A DNA stretch of 64,000 bases, taken from the NCBI RefSeq assembly GCF_020381325.1, contig NZ_JAGSPI010000006.1, forward strand, positions 265,875 through 329,874. Reading direction: 5' to 3'. Numbering within the stretch: position 1 is the stretch's first letter; every line of letters starts with the position of its first letter. A program made the position numbers and the translations under genes. This DNA comes from Providencia vermicola. Its GTDB lineage: Bacteria; Pseudomonadota; Gammaproteobacteria; Enterobacterales; Enterobacteriaceae. The notes under the pieces were generated by a model. It saw nothing but the letters and a program-made list of their open reading frames with translations. It made no database searches and was not told the DNA's origin. Positions 21,961 through 30,971 of the stretch are shown here, one piece after another.

Positions 21961-22944
21961 TTAGTACAGGCTATCGACGTTATCTTTGGTTACACGTAGT
22001 ACTTTATGGAATTTGATAATACGTTTATCCATATCTACATCTGCTTTACCCAAGTTTGGTATCTCTAAATCAGGTGTGATTTCTTCACCTTTTAAGATTT
22101 TGTCAGCGACAGCAGTCAATGCATAACCTGCGGAGGCTGGGTCATAGGTAACACCCATGGCAATATCACCACTTTTGATCAGTGAAGCTGCTTGTGATGG
22201 GATCATCATGCCATAAACAAACACTTTGCCACGTGCGCGTTTTTCTTTAACGGCACGACCTGCACCGATAGGGCCTTGAGAACCAAAAGCAACGACACCT
22301 TTCATATCAGGGTGCGCTTTCATTAAGTCCAATGTAGTGCGGCGTGCATCATCGATATTTTCTGCAACAGGCATTCTGCTAGCAACTTCGTACATATCCG
22401 GATAGTGTTCTTTTTGGTATTTAACGAATAAATCTGCCCATAAATTATGTTGAGGAACAGTTAGGCCTCCGACATAAATGACATACCCGCCTTTGCCGCC
22501 TATTGCTTTTGCCATTTCTTCTACGTTATCCGCGGCAAACTTTTCATTATCAATGATTTCAACATCCCAGTTGGCGCTTGGTTGCCCTGGTGACTCGTTC
22601 GTTAAAACGACAATGCCAGCTTCACGTGCTTTCTTAAACACAGGCTCAAGCACGTTTGCATCGTTAGGAACGATGGAGATAGCGGAGACTTTTTTGGCAA
22701 TTAAGTCTTCAATAATTTTAACTTGCTGAGGTGCATCAGTACTTGAAGGTCCCACTTGGTATGCATTAATTCCAAGGTCTTTACCTGCATTGGTAACACC
22801 TTCTCCCATGCGGTTAAACCAAGGCATACCGCCAATTTTTGAGATGTTGACCACTTCAACTTCTTGTGCGATTGCTGCGGTTGAGCACATCATTAACCCG
22901 AGTAAACTGGCGGATAACAATTTTCCTAAATTACTTTTATTCAT
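21961..22944 (-). CDS. Sugar ABC transporter periplasmic binding protein
   Basis: 327 residues from the ATG at 22944, chosen for the GAGGT six bases upstream; an in-frame start eight codons earlier is possible. Signal peptide MNKSNLGKLLSASLLGLMMCSTAAIAQ. Pentose/galactose-binding type I fold with INAYQVGPSSTDAPQQVKIIEDLI, VVLTNESPGQ and VVAFGSQGPIGAGRAV. Closest in style to LsrB/simple-sugar binding proteins rather than AraF. First gene of the importer operon. Confidence 0.87.
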   Translation of the reverse strand: MNKSNLGKLLSASLLGLMMCSTAAIAQEVEVVNISKIGGMPWFNRMGEGVTNAGKDLGINAYQVGPSSTDAPQQVKIIEDLIAKKVSAISIVPNDANVLEPVFKKAREAGIVVLTNESPGQPSANWDVEIIDNEKFAADNVEEMAKAIGGKGGYVIYVGGLTVPQHNLWADLFVKYQKEHYPDMYEVASRMPVAENIDDARRTTLDLMKAHPDMKGVVAFGSQGPIGAGRAVKEKRARGKVFVYGMMIPSQAASLIKSGDIAMGVTYDPASAGYALTAVADKILKGEEITPDLEIPNLGKADVDMDKRIIKFHKVLRVTKDNVDSLY

Positions 22945-23324
22945 CTCATACCTCATACAGGTCGTCATTTAAGGGTATTCATTTTCTAAACTACCCGCTA
23001 TTGAAAACGAGTAGATTCAGACAATAACATCATCGGTAAAAAGTGTGTTTTAGACACAAATAGGTCGGTGTTGAATTAAATTATCTCTCTTATTGAAGGA
23101 AATCTGCCTTGGGTGGTGTTGGCGTGTAGGGACATGGCAGATTTAACACTTCGTTAATATTGCTTTTTATACATTTAGGAATGTAGAGCTTTAAGGCTTA
23201 AATAGTTATGTATTTATTGGTTGTTTATATGGATTTTTACGCCCACCTTCTAATTTGGGATAAAGATCACATCAGATTTATGGGGGATTTGGTCAAAAAG
23301 TAGCTAATGATATGATTTAAAATT
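22945..23324. promoter_or_regulatory. Upstream region of the sugar importer with a CRP-like site
   Basis: About 380 bp without a gene. A CRP-like dyad TGGGA-TAAAGA-TCACA lies at 23256-23271 (9 of 10 consensus half-site bases). It is about 310 bp from the importer start, so it would require a long leader or an upstream position; coincidence is possible. No AraC-like half-site was recognised. Confidence 0.35.
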
Positions 23325-23353
23325 AAAAAAGCGCTCAATTATTTATTGAGCGC
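23325..23353 (-). terminator. Rho-independent terminator of codBA
   Basis: Minus-strand stem GCGCTCAAT / ATTGAGCGC with a 5-base loop followed directly by six T residues. It is 25 bases past the codA stop. Confidence 0.9.
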
Positions 23354-23378
23354 CATTAATCAGTTTAATCATTGTTGA

Positions 23379-24671
23379 TTAAACGAGTGGGGTATATCCG
23401 TAACGAACGGTTTCAGTTTCTTCGAGGTGAATTTGGGTTACCGCAGGTTGGGTATTGGCAATTACTTGGCCATCACGAATAGAGTAACGCACTGGCACTT
23501 GACGGCGTACCGCATCGAAACCATTTTCAGCAGGTAAAATTAACAGACTTGCGCGTTTACCTTCACTGACACCGTAGTTTTGTAAGTTCAAGGTACGTGC
23601 GCTGTATTCACTAATCAGTTTCAGCCCATCGTTGATTTGCTGATAACCCATTAATTGGCAAACATGTAACCCCATATGCAGGACTTGCAACATATTGGCT
23701 GTGCCAAGTGGATACCAAGGGTCAAAAACGTCATCGTGCCCAAAGCACACATTAATATCCGCAGCCAGCATCTCTTTCACTCGCGTGATCCCACGGCGTT
23801 TTGGATAGGTGTCGAAACGGCCTTGTAAGTGAATGTTCACTAACGGGTTGGCGACAAAGTTGATTTTCGACATTTTTAGCAAGCGGAACAAACGGGATGT
23901 ATAAGCACCGTTATAGGAGTGCATTGCTGTTGTGTGGCTTGCGGTCACACGGGAGCCCATACCTTTAGCGTGCGCTAATGCAGCAACAGTTTCCACAAAG
24001 CGCGATTGTTCGTCATCAATTTCATCACAGTGAACATCAATCAAACGGTCATACTTTTCAGCTAAAGCAAAGGTTTTATGGAGCGATTCCACACCGTATT
24101 CACGGGTAAATTCAAAGTGAGGAATTGCACCAACAACGTCAGCACCAAGGCGTAGAGATTCTTCAAGAAGTTCTTCGCCATTTGGGTAAGACATAATGCC
24201 CTCTTGTGGAAAGGCGACAATTTGCAAATCGACCCATGGTGCCACTTCTTGTTTCACTTCAAGCATCGCTTTCAGTGCCGTTAACGTAGGATCAGACACA
24301 TCAACATGGGTACGAACGTGTTGAATTCCATTCGCAATTTGCCATTTCAAGGTCTGCCAAGCGCGGTTTTTCACATCATCGTGTGTGAGCATCGCTTTGC
24401 GTTCTGCCCAACGTTCAATCCCTTCGAATAAGGTGCCTGACTGGTTCCAGCTAGGTTGTCCCGCCGTTTGGGTGGTATCTAAATGAATGTGCGGCTCAAC
24501 AAAAGGAGCCGAAACTAACCCACCTTCACCATTTAAACTTTCTGGCAAGATTTCGCCATCCACTTGCGGGGTAATTGCAGTGATTTTTTGGTTGTCGATA
24601 TCGATGCGCCATAAGCCATTGCGCTCAGGTAAGTGGACATTATGGATATGTTTAATAGTTTGATTATGCAC
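23379..24671 (-). CDS. codA: Cytosine deaminase
   Basis: 430 residues (E. coli 427), GTG start overlapping the end of codB. Amidohydrolase metal sites are intact: [39 protein letters not shown] and [15 protein letters not shown]. Converts cytosine to uracil and ammonia in the cytoplasm. Translation is normally coupled to codB; because codB is frameshifted just upstream, codA expression may be reduced, although the shifted frame stays open to the same end point. Confidence 0.95.
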   Translation of the reverse strand: MHNQTIKHIHNVHLPERNGLWRIDIDNQKITAITPQVDGEILPESLNGEGGLVSAPFVEPHIHLDTTQTAGQPSWNQSGTLFEGIERWAERKAMLTHDDVKNRAWQTLKWQIANGIQHVRTHVDVSDPTLTALKAMLEVKQEVAPWVDLQIVAFPQEGIMSYPNGEELLEESLRLGADVVGAIPHFEFTREYGVESLHKTFALAEKYDRLIDVHCDEIDDEQSRFVETVAALAHAKGMGSRVTASHTTAMHSYNGAYTSRLFRLLKMSKINFVANPLVNIHLQGRFDTYPKRRGITRVKEMLAADINVCFGHDDVFDPWYPLGTANMLQVLHMGLHVCQLMGYQQINDGLKLISEYSARTLNLQNYGVSEGKRASLLILPAENGFDAVRRQVPVRYSIRDGQVIANTQPAVTQIHLEETETVRYGYTPLV

Positions 24672-25910
24672 GAGTTAACTCCGAATCCGTGGCACGGCGG
24701 CGGTTTAATAAAGGGTTAAGTACAGCGTAACACAAAGCGCCCCCAAGGACGGCATTAACAGGCACAATTCCAGGTAACCAATGCCCCGCAATAACACCCG
24801 CTGCAACAGCGATTAACGCACTGACATTCACATCACGCATTTTACTGCGATCGAATGTTTCATAACGATGGCGATACATCAAATAGTCAGCAATGATTAT
24901 CCCACCTATCGGTGGAATGGCCGCAGATAAGAAGGTTAGCCAGCCGACAAAGTTGTTATACAGCCATAATGCGCACAAGGTGCCAACTAACCCGTTCACA
25001 ATGGATAAGGTTTTACTGGATAACCCAGTAATGTTGGCAAATCCTAAACCTGATGCGTAAAGGGCATTGTCATTGGTTGTCCAAATGTTTAAACCCAAAA
25101 CGATAATTGCAGGTAATAACAAACCTTGGGCAATCATGACATCTGAGATATCAGCCATTCCAAGTGACGCGGCTCCTGCTGCACCAAAGATAAACATCAA
25201 TGAGTTACCAAGGAAGAAAGCCACGAGTGCGACTAAAACGGCGACTTTCGGTTTGCGACCAAAGCGAACAAAATCTGCAGTTAAGGTGCCTGCGCTGACG
25301 AATGAGCCGACCACCATGGCAAGTGCCAAATTAAAATCAATCGGTTTTGCAGGAACAACGGCTTGCAATGCGCTCATCCCCCCCATATCGGTGATCGCGA
25401 GGTAGACAGAGTAACTCCCTAATATAGCAATCGCGGGAACGGCGACGATAGAAAGGACGGTTAATGCGGAAATACCGAAAAATACGGTGACGGTCATTAA
25501 AATACCTGAAATACCAATCAACCAGTTAATGTCCCAGCCTGTGGCTTTACCAACAGGGATAGCAAACATAGCAACACCCACGCCAAACCAGCCGACTTGC
25601 GTGCCGCCAAGTAAGAATGAAGGGAGCCATGAGCCTTAATACCGAAGGAGTAACGCGCGAGGAGGTGAGTTGTTAAGCCAGTTTTTGAACCGATAAAACC
25701 AAGAAATGCGGTGTAGATACCAAGAAGAAGATTACCAATAAGAACTGCGAGGAAGAAATCATGAAAATTAAGACCGGTACCGAGAGCGCCTCCGGTCCAC
25801 ATACTGGCTGAAAAGAACGTTAAACCTAGCATCACAAAGGTTAATGCTAGTCCGCCTTTTCGCGCGGATATGGGCACGGGGCCATGGCTATAATTTTTAT
25901 CTTCAGGCAC
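24664..25910 (-). pseudogene. codB: Cytosine permease gene, broken by a single-base frameshift
   Basis: The N-terminal 90 or so residues (GTG start at 25910, GGAGA upstream; SARKGGLALTFVMLGLTFFSASMWTGG) read in one frame up to FGIK. The frame then loses homology and goes on as about 40 unrelated residues to a stop at 25518. From about 25635 the other frame gives GSWLPSFLLGGTQVGWFG, then GVAMFAIPVGKATG, and continues as normal CodB to 24664. Restoring one G in a GG run (plus-strand CC at 25634-25635) rebuilds a full permease. Only one lesion is visible and the rest is well conserved, so this is either a very recent mutation or a sequencing or assembly error. Confidence 0.9.
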
Positions 25911-25975
25911 GATTGTCTCCAGTTATTTTTCTCAGGCCAAAAAAATCCGACGCATTTTATAGCCATCAAAATAAA

Positions 25976-25991
25976 AAGCAAACGTTTTCGT
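25976..25991. promoter_or_regulatory. PurR box upstream of codBA
   Basis: AAGCAAACGTTTTCGT matches the PurR operator consensus ANGCAANCGNTTNCNT at every defined position. It is 65-80 bp upstream of the codB start and next to a TATAAA-like -10 element on the minus strand (25956-25961). E. coli codBA is also repressed by PurR, so purine repression is expected here. Confidence 0.88.
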
Positions 25992-26044
25992 ATATTGTTA
26001 AATATTTTTAATTTATTGATTTGAAATATGTGTTCTTAGGCGAT

Positions 26045-26758
26045 TTATTGCAGAGAGGTAAATCCATATTCAATAAAAAGTTGTTGTGATTCAATCTGTA
26101 ATAGGTAATTTGCGAAAACTTCTGATTTTTTTGTTATCAATGCCATGGTGTAAATCGCTTGGATATTATCGTGATTTGGGATTGGGAGCGTGGTGAGGTT
26201 GGGCAGTTTTGCAATTTTTTGTTGGTAGTGATGATAGCCAATAAATAAGTCTGCCTGATGAGATTCTATTAACCATTGGGACGCTAATTGATCTGAAGGG
26301 ATCTCGGGAGAGTTTTTTCCACCAACTAAGTGGCGAGTGCGAGCTTGAATCTCATTAGCAAGGAGGGGATGATTCAGGCGAATTTTATCGTAGAGTTGGA
26401 CAACATAATCCCCACAAGGATCATCGTGGGGCGTAGATGTGCCAATGATAATATTTGGTGCACTAAGCAATTGCAGCCAGTTTGGGTACTTTTGGGCAAG
26501 CGGTGTCGTTGTGGTAATTCCTAGGCGGTTAGTAATAAAGGGCAAAGTGGTATAGGCGATGTTTTGTTGCATTAACGCTAGAGGATGTGCTTTATCCGCA
26601 GAAAGAAACAGGTCACAATATATACCTGCCTCAATTTTTCGCCGTAATAGACCTGCTGGGCCAAACTCGCAGGTAATTGCATGCTCATCCGCTTGCGGAA
26701 AATGCGTTAAAATGGCAGTCAATACGCCACGTAGACTGCCTGCAGCCATAATATGCAT
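26045..26758 (-). CDS. ModA-like anion-binding protein lacking a signal peptide
   Basis: 237 residues from the ATG at 26758, which overlaps the stop of the upstream gene by one base (TAATG). The fold pattern is that of molybdate/sulfate binding proteins: MHIMAAGSLRGVLTAI at the start, CEFGPAGLLRRKIEAG, DLFLSADKAHP, and a C-terminal ATYTMALI-like IYTMALITKKSE. No secretory signal precedes the binding domain; extending the frame 15 codons upstream adds only MVSKILSYSISRQPL, which is not signal-like. It is therefore probably cytoplasmic, unusual for this family. No ModB or ModC gene is adjacent. The ModE-like site upstream of the pair supports a molybdate or tungstate link. Confidence 0.7.
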   Translation of the reverse strand: MHIMAAGSLRGVLTAILTHFPQADEHAITCEFGPAGLLRRKIEAGIYCDLFLSADKAHPLALMQQNIAYTTLPFITNRLGITTTTPLAQKYPNWLQLLSAPNIIIGTSTPHDDPCGDYVVQLYDKIRLNHPLLANEIQARTRHLVGGKNSPEIPSDQLASQWLIESHQADLFIGYHHYQQKIAKLPNLTTLPIPNHDNIQAIYTMALITKKSEVFANYLLQIESQQLFIEYGFTSLQ

Positions 26759-27801
26759 TAATGGTTGCCTTGATATTGAATACGATAGAATTTTTGATAC
26801 CAATCATTCACTTTTGCATCCACGTTAACATCAGCAAATTTTTGGGGGTAGAGTTTGCTTGCCATCCATAATTCACCTAACGCCATAGCTTCAGGCATTG
26901 GATAACCCCATGCTTTCGCATATTCAGGCATTAAAAAGACGCGTTTATTTTTAACAGCATCAATCACTTGCCAGCGTGGGTCATTGTTGATTTCATCTAC
27001 TACGCTTGGGTAGCGGTCTTGAATGAAAATGACTTCTGGGTTCCAGCTAATCACTTGCTCTAAGGAAACTTGTTTGTATCCTTTGATGGTTGCTGCGGCA
27101 ACGTTCATCGCCCCGGCATGTTGCATCATTAAGCCTGTGTATTTTCCAGAGCCATAAGTGGTGAGTTCAGGGTTCGCCATATAGGATCGAATACGTTGAT
27201 TTTCAGGAATATTTTTTAAGTGTTGAGCGACAACCTCGCGGCTATCAAAAGTTTCTTTAATTAGTGCTTTTGCGTTGTCGGGTTTATTGACGATATCCCC
27301 AATCAGCGCAATGCCTTCTTTTAAGCCTTCGTTGTATGCCTGTTCTTCGTTGATAAGTTCAGGATTGACATTGTTTTTTGCTTTGCCGCTATTTTCTTTT
27401 TGCAATGAAATTGCCACAACAGGAATGCCCATTTGGGATATTTTATCGATCATTTCTTGCGGGGCATAGTTTGTGACAAATACCACTTGGGGTTTTAATT
27501 GCACTAAACTTTCAAGGTTAACACTTTTGAGGTCACCGACATTGGGGACCTTGACCAATTCAGGAGCAAGTCGTTCATAATTTTGTCCAAGTTGTTCACG
27601 CCAATTCCCCATGACGCCAACGATTTTATCGGTGGCATCCAACTGAACCAGTAAATTTAATGTTTGGTGTTGGAGGACAGCAACGCGCTCAACGTGGTCG
27701 TCAATGATGACCTTTCGACCTAATTGATCGGTAAACTCTCGTTCAGCGAAGCTGGCAAATGAGCAAGATAAAGCCAAAAAACCAATAAGATATTTTTTCA
27801 T
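26758..27801 (-). CDS. BtuF/MolA-like periplasmic binding protein, possible molybdate receptor
   Basis: 347 residues with a signal peptide (MKKYLIGFLALSCSFASFA). Class III (TroA/FepB/BtuF-like) binding protein: REFTDQLGRKVIIDDHVERVAVL at the N-terminus, LVQLKPQVVFVTNYAP in the middle, and VISWNPEVIFIQDRYPS in the second lobe. This class usually binds siderophores, heme or cobalamin, but Haemophilus MolA is a member that binds molybdate. The ModE-like operator overlapping its promoter and the ModA-like partner favour molybdate. No permease or ATPase genes are next to it, so it must use components encoded elsewhere. Confidence 0.72.
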   Translation of the reverse strand: MKKYLIGFLALSCSFASFAEREFTDQLGRKVIIDDHVERVAVLQHQTLNLLVQLDATDKIVGVMGNWREQLGQNYERLAPELVKVPNVGDLKSVNLESLVQLKPQVVFVTNYAPQEMIDKISQMGIPVVAISLQKENSGKAKNNVNPELINEEQAYNEGLKEGIALIGDIVNKPDNAKALIKETFDSREVVAQHLKNIPENQRIRSYMANPELTTYGSGKYTGLMMQHAGAMNVAAATIKGYKQVSLEQVISWNPEVIFIQDRYPSVVDEINNDPRWQVIDAVKNKRVFLMPEYAKAWGYPMPEAMALGELWMASKLYPQKFADVNVDAKVNDWYQKFYRIQYQGNH

Positions 27802-27821
27802 TGTTATATAGCCTAATATTT

Positions 27822-27845
27822 CGATATGAAATTATTTATATAACG
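27822..27845 (-). promoter_or_regulatory. ModE-like operator upstream of the binding-protein pair
   Basis: On the minus strand CGTTATATA, six bases, TTCATATCG. The E. coli modA operator as I recall it has CGTTATATT-N6-TACATAACG, so the halves agree at 8 of 9 and 7 of 9 positions with the same spacing. It lies 20-45 bp upstream of the start codon, a position that would block RNA polymerase when molybdate-bound ModE is present. Confidence 0.65.
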
Positions 27846-27917
27846 ATTGGTTTTAAGGGTCAACTATCATTTGCGAAATTAATGCGCGTAAATTTAATGT
27901 TAAATAAGAAATAAAAA

Positions 27918-27953
27918 GAAAATTTAGCGCCTAAGTATGGTTAGGCGCTAAAT
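27918..27953 (-). terminator. Terminator of dbpA
   Basis: Twelve-bp stem TTTAGCGCCTAA / TTAGGCGCTAAA with a 6-base loop (27924-27953), followed on the minus strand by a T-rich tail. It sits 14 bases past the dbpA stop. Confidence 0.88.
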
Positions 27954-27967
27954 AAGAACGGAAGGAA

Positions 27968-29341
27968 CTATTTCAGCAATCGCGCTTTAACGGATTTACC
28001 TTTGATTTTACCTTGTTGCAGGTGTTTCCACGCTTGCTGAGCCACGGAGCGCTTTACTGCCACATAGGCGTGAGTTGGGTGAATGGCAATTTTACCAATG
28101 TCTGCGCCGTCAAGGCCAACCTCTCCAGTGAGAGCCCCTAAAATGTCACCAGGGCGCATTTTAGCTTTTTTGCCGCCATCAAGGCATAACGTCACCATTG
28201 TGGCTTCAAGTGGTGTAATGCGAAGACCTGCGGGCTCGGGTTGCCAGTTCAGTTTCATGTTCAGCATTTCTTCAAGGGTATTTGCGCGTTGTGCTTCTTC
28301 AGGGGCGCATAGGCTAATGGCTAAACCGCTTTCACCTGCACGAGCAGTACGGCCGATACGGTGCACATGAACTTCAGGATCCCATGATAATTCATAGTTA
28401 ATTACCATTTCGAGGGCTTTAATATCGAGTCCGCGGGAAGCGACATCGGTCGCAACCAATACGCGGCTGCTCCCATTTGCAAAACGTACTAAGGTTTGGT
28501 CACGGTCACGTTGTTCTAAGTCGCCATGTAGTACTAAAACACTTTGTTTGCTGTCATTTAATGCATCGTACACCGCTTGGCAATCTTTCTTGGTGTTACA
28601 AAAAACGACGCAAGAAGCGGGTTGCTCGCGGCTTAATAGTTTTTGTAATAATTCGATTTTACCGTGGCGTGAGACTTCATAAAATTGCTGCTCAACTGCG
28701 GGTAATTCATCAACACTATTGATTTCAATTGTTTGTGGCTCGTGCTGAATTTGTTGGCTAATACGCGCTATTTCATCTGGCCAAGTAGCTGAAAACAGCA
28801 AAGTTTGTCGGCTCATCGGCGCGTAATTAATCACGGTTTCAATGTCAGGCATAAAGCCCATATCTAACATTCTGTCCGCTTCATCTAGCACTAACGTCTG
28901 CAATTCATCCAGTTGAACAGTTTCACGGTTTAGGTGATCAAGCAAACGACCTGGCGTTGCTACAATAATATGAGCGGCATGAGCAAGGGAATCGCGCTGC
29001 ACGCTAAAAGGGACACCACCACACAAAGTGAGAATTTTAATGTTTGGAATTGCGCGGGCTAAGCGGCGTAATTCGTTGGCAACTTGTTCTGCGAGCTCGC
29101 GAGTAGGGCACAAAACCAATGATTGGGTTTTAAATAATTTTGCATCAATACGTTGTAATAAACCCAAACCGAATGCGGCTGTTTTACCGCTGCCTGTTTT
29201 GGCTTGCGCACGAACATCTTTCCCCGCCAGAATAGCGGGAAGGGCGGCTGCTTGAATCGGGGTCATACTGAGGTAACCTAACTCTTGTAGGTTAGACAGT
29301 TGTTCAGCGCTCAGCGCGTTAAGATCAGCAAATGAAGTCAC
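27968..29341 (-). CDS. dbpA: ATP-dependent RNA helicase DbpA
   Basis: 457 residues, the same length as E. coli DbpA. DEAD-box motifs in order: Q motif GYLSMTPIQ, AQAKTGSGKT, PTRELAEQ, ATPGRLLDH, VLDEADRML, FSATW, then helicase C motifs ATDVASRGLD and HRIGRTARAG. The C-terminal RNA-binding domain (KKAKMRPGDILGALTGEVGLDGADIGKI) recognises hairpin 92 of 23S rRNA in the known protein, giving a role in 50S subunit assembly. Confidence 0.96.
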   Translation of the reverse strand: MTSFADLNALSAEQLSNLQELGYLSMTPIQAAALPAILAGKDVRAQAKTGSGKTAAFGLGLLQRIDAKLFKTQSLVLCPTRELAEQVANELRRLARAIPNIKILTLCGGVPFSVQRDSLAHAAHIIVATPGRLLDHLNRETVQLDELQTLVLDEADRMLDMGFMPDIETVINYAPMSRQTLLFSATWPDEIARISQQIQHEPQTIEINSVDELPAVEQQFYEVSRHGKIELLQKLLSREQPASCVVFCNTKKDCQAVYDALNDSKQSVLVLHGDLEQRDRDQTLVRFANGSSRVLVATDVASRGLDIKALEMVINYELSWDPEVHVHRIGRTARAGESGLAISLCAPEEAQRANTLEEMLNMKLNWQPEPAGLRITPLEATMVTLCLDGGKKAKMRPGDILGALTGEVGLDGADIGKIAIHPTHAYVAVKRSVAQQAWKHLQQGKIKGKSVKARLLK

Positions 29342-29457
29342 AATAAAATCTCAAATAATAAAAAGGAGCTAATGCCGCCAATGATACTATCCCTGTATGG
29401 TGCTGTCTGTTTTTAATTTTTTTAAAGAAATGAGATTTAGAATGTGAATTGCTAAAT

Positions 29458-29480
29458 AACACCACCAAAAAGGTGGTGTT
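29458..29480 (-). terminator. Terminator of the YfcC-type transporter operon
   Basis: Perfect 9-bp arms AACACCACC / GGTGGTGTT around five A residues (T on the minus strand), 31 bases past the transporter stop. The T-tail is weak. Confidence 0.75.
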
Positions 29481-29510
29481 AAGTCAGTTTTCTCTATTTT
29501 TATCTACGGA

Positions 29511-30947
29511 TTAAATTGGCCCTAAATTAGTCAGGACGGCATAAACCAGAGCCACAATAGAAATAGCAATCCATGTAAATACCAATGGCCAAATAAATTT
29601 CACCCACGTGGTATATGGGATTTTCGCCGTAGCCAGCACAGCCATTAGAATCCCCGATGTTGGGTTAATGCAGTTCACCACACCTTCACCTAACAGAACC
29701 GTTTGTACGGTAGTTTGGCGGGTGATTTCGAGCAGGTCGCCCATCGGAGTAAAGATTGGCACTAATACAGCGGCCTCACCTGAGCCAGAAGAAATAAAGA
29801 AGTGCATAATCGCTGCAGTTGCAAACATTGAGAGTGCAGAAAGGGTTTTTGGCAATCCATCCATCATTGAAATAATTGTATTGACGATGGTGTCCAAAAT
29901 CATGCCATCAGATAATACAATCGCAATAGCACGTGCCATACCAACGATAAATGCACCGCCAACCATACCCGCACAGCCTTTTAAAAATCCTGTTGCAATG
30001 CTATTTGGTGACATGCGGTTGAGTACACCAACACCTACCCCTAAGATGATAAACATCGCCATCATCTCTTTTTCACCCCAGCCCCATTCAACAGCACCAA
30101 AAATAAAGCCAACTAAGCAAAATGCGCTATATGACAAAGTGATGATGTGTAGCGCCGAAATTTTTGAGGTTTGGTGATCAGCGTCATCGGTAGCAATCTC
30201 TGGGCGAACCATACCTTGTTTACGGCATTTTTTGGTATAGAAAGTTAAAAATAAGATACCCGCGATGACGAAAGCGATATAAATCACCATTCGGAAACCA
30301 AGGCCAGATAGCAGGGGAACGTCAGCTAAGCCTTGTGACAAGCCAACCGTCATCGGTGCCATGATTGAGGCATTAAAACCAGCGTAGGCAGCAACATAGA
30401 CCAATGCAGCACCAAATTTATCGTCCATTCCAACAGATTTTGCGACTAGCAGGCCGATAGGCACAAATGCAATGATTGAGTTAACGACAATGCCAGTGGT
30501 ACCTAAAATAGAAAACACCACAAAGAAAATTGTAATTAACAAAAAATCATTGAGCTTCTTACTGCGCGAAATATTATTCAGTACCTTTTTGATGGCACCG
30601 GTTTCTTCAAGAAGATGTAACGCACCACCTGTAAAAATAATTAAAAAGATAATTGGTGCTGCTTTCACTAAGCCATCGGCAATAGACGTGAAAATTTGCC
30701 CCGGTAAAATACCATGCTGCTCAGGTAAACGCTCATAGCTACCAGGTATGGTGTAAGAGCTAGATACTTTAGTTTCAATACCATCTTTGACCATGGTGAT
30801 GACTTTAGTCTCTGATGCATATTGCCCTGCGGGAACGATCCAAGTCGCAATACCTGCGATGACTAAAATGAAGAACAATAAAACGTAAGGGTTCAAACCT
30901 TCCGAACGCTTTTTCGCTGGTGGTGTGTTTGTTGACGTTGTTGCCAT
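29511..30947 (-). CDS. YfcC-family (COG1288) membrane transporter
   Basis: 478 residues with about twelve membrane segments. Family features: WIVPAGQY after the first helix, FLIIFTGGALHLLEETGAI, FSILGTTGIVVNSIIAFVPIGL, and a C-terminal INPTSGILMAVLATAKIPYTTWVKFIWPL. Members are annotated as putative basic amino acid or peptide antiporters; few have known substrates. It lies 24 bp after an M20 peptidase gene, so the pair probably imports and hydrolyses a peptide or acylated amino acid. Confidence 0.8.
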   Translation of the reverse strand: MATTSTNTPPAKKRSEGLNPYVLLFFILVIAGIATWIVPAGQYASETKVITMVKDGIETKVSSSYTIPGSYERLPEQHGILPGQIFTSIADGLVKAAPIIFLIIFTGGALHLLEETGAIKKVLNNISRSKKLNDFLLITIFFVVFSILGTTGIVVNSIIAFVPIGLLVAKSVGMDDKFGAALVYVAAYAGFNASIMAPMTVGLSQGLADVPLLSGLGFRMVIYIAFVIAGILFLTFYTKKCRKQGMVRPEIATDDADHQTSKISALHIITLSYSAFCLVGFIFGAVEWGWGEKEMMAMFIILGVGVGVLNRMSPNSIATGFLKGCAGMVGGAFIVGMARAIAIVLSDGMILDTIVNTIISMMDGLPKTLSALSMFATAAIMHFFISSGSGEAAVLVPIFTPMGDLLEITRQTTVQTVLLGEGVVNCINPTSGILMAVLATAKIPYTTWVKFIWPLVFTWIAISIVALVYAVLTNLGPI

Positions 30948-30971
30948 ATTATTATCCTGTTGGATTATTAT

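Noticed and set aside
25518..25910. A separate 130-residue membrane protein gene
   Set aside because: Its first 90 residues are the N-terminus of CodB and the rest is out-of-frame CodB sequence; it is half of the frameshifted gene.
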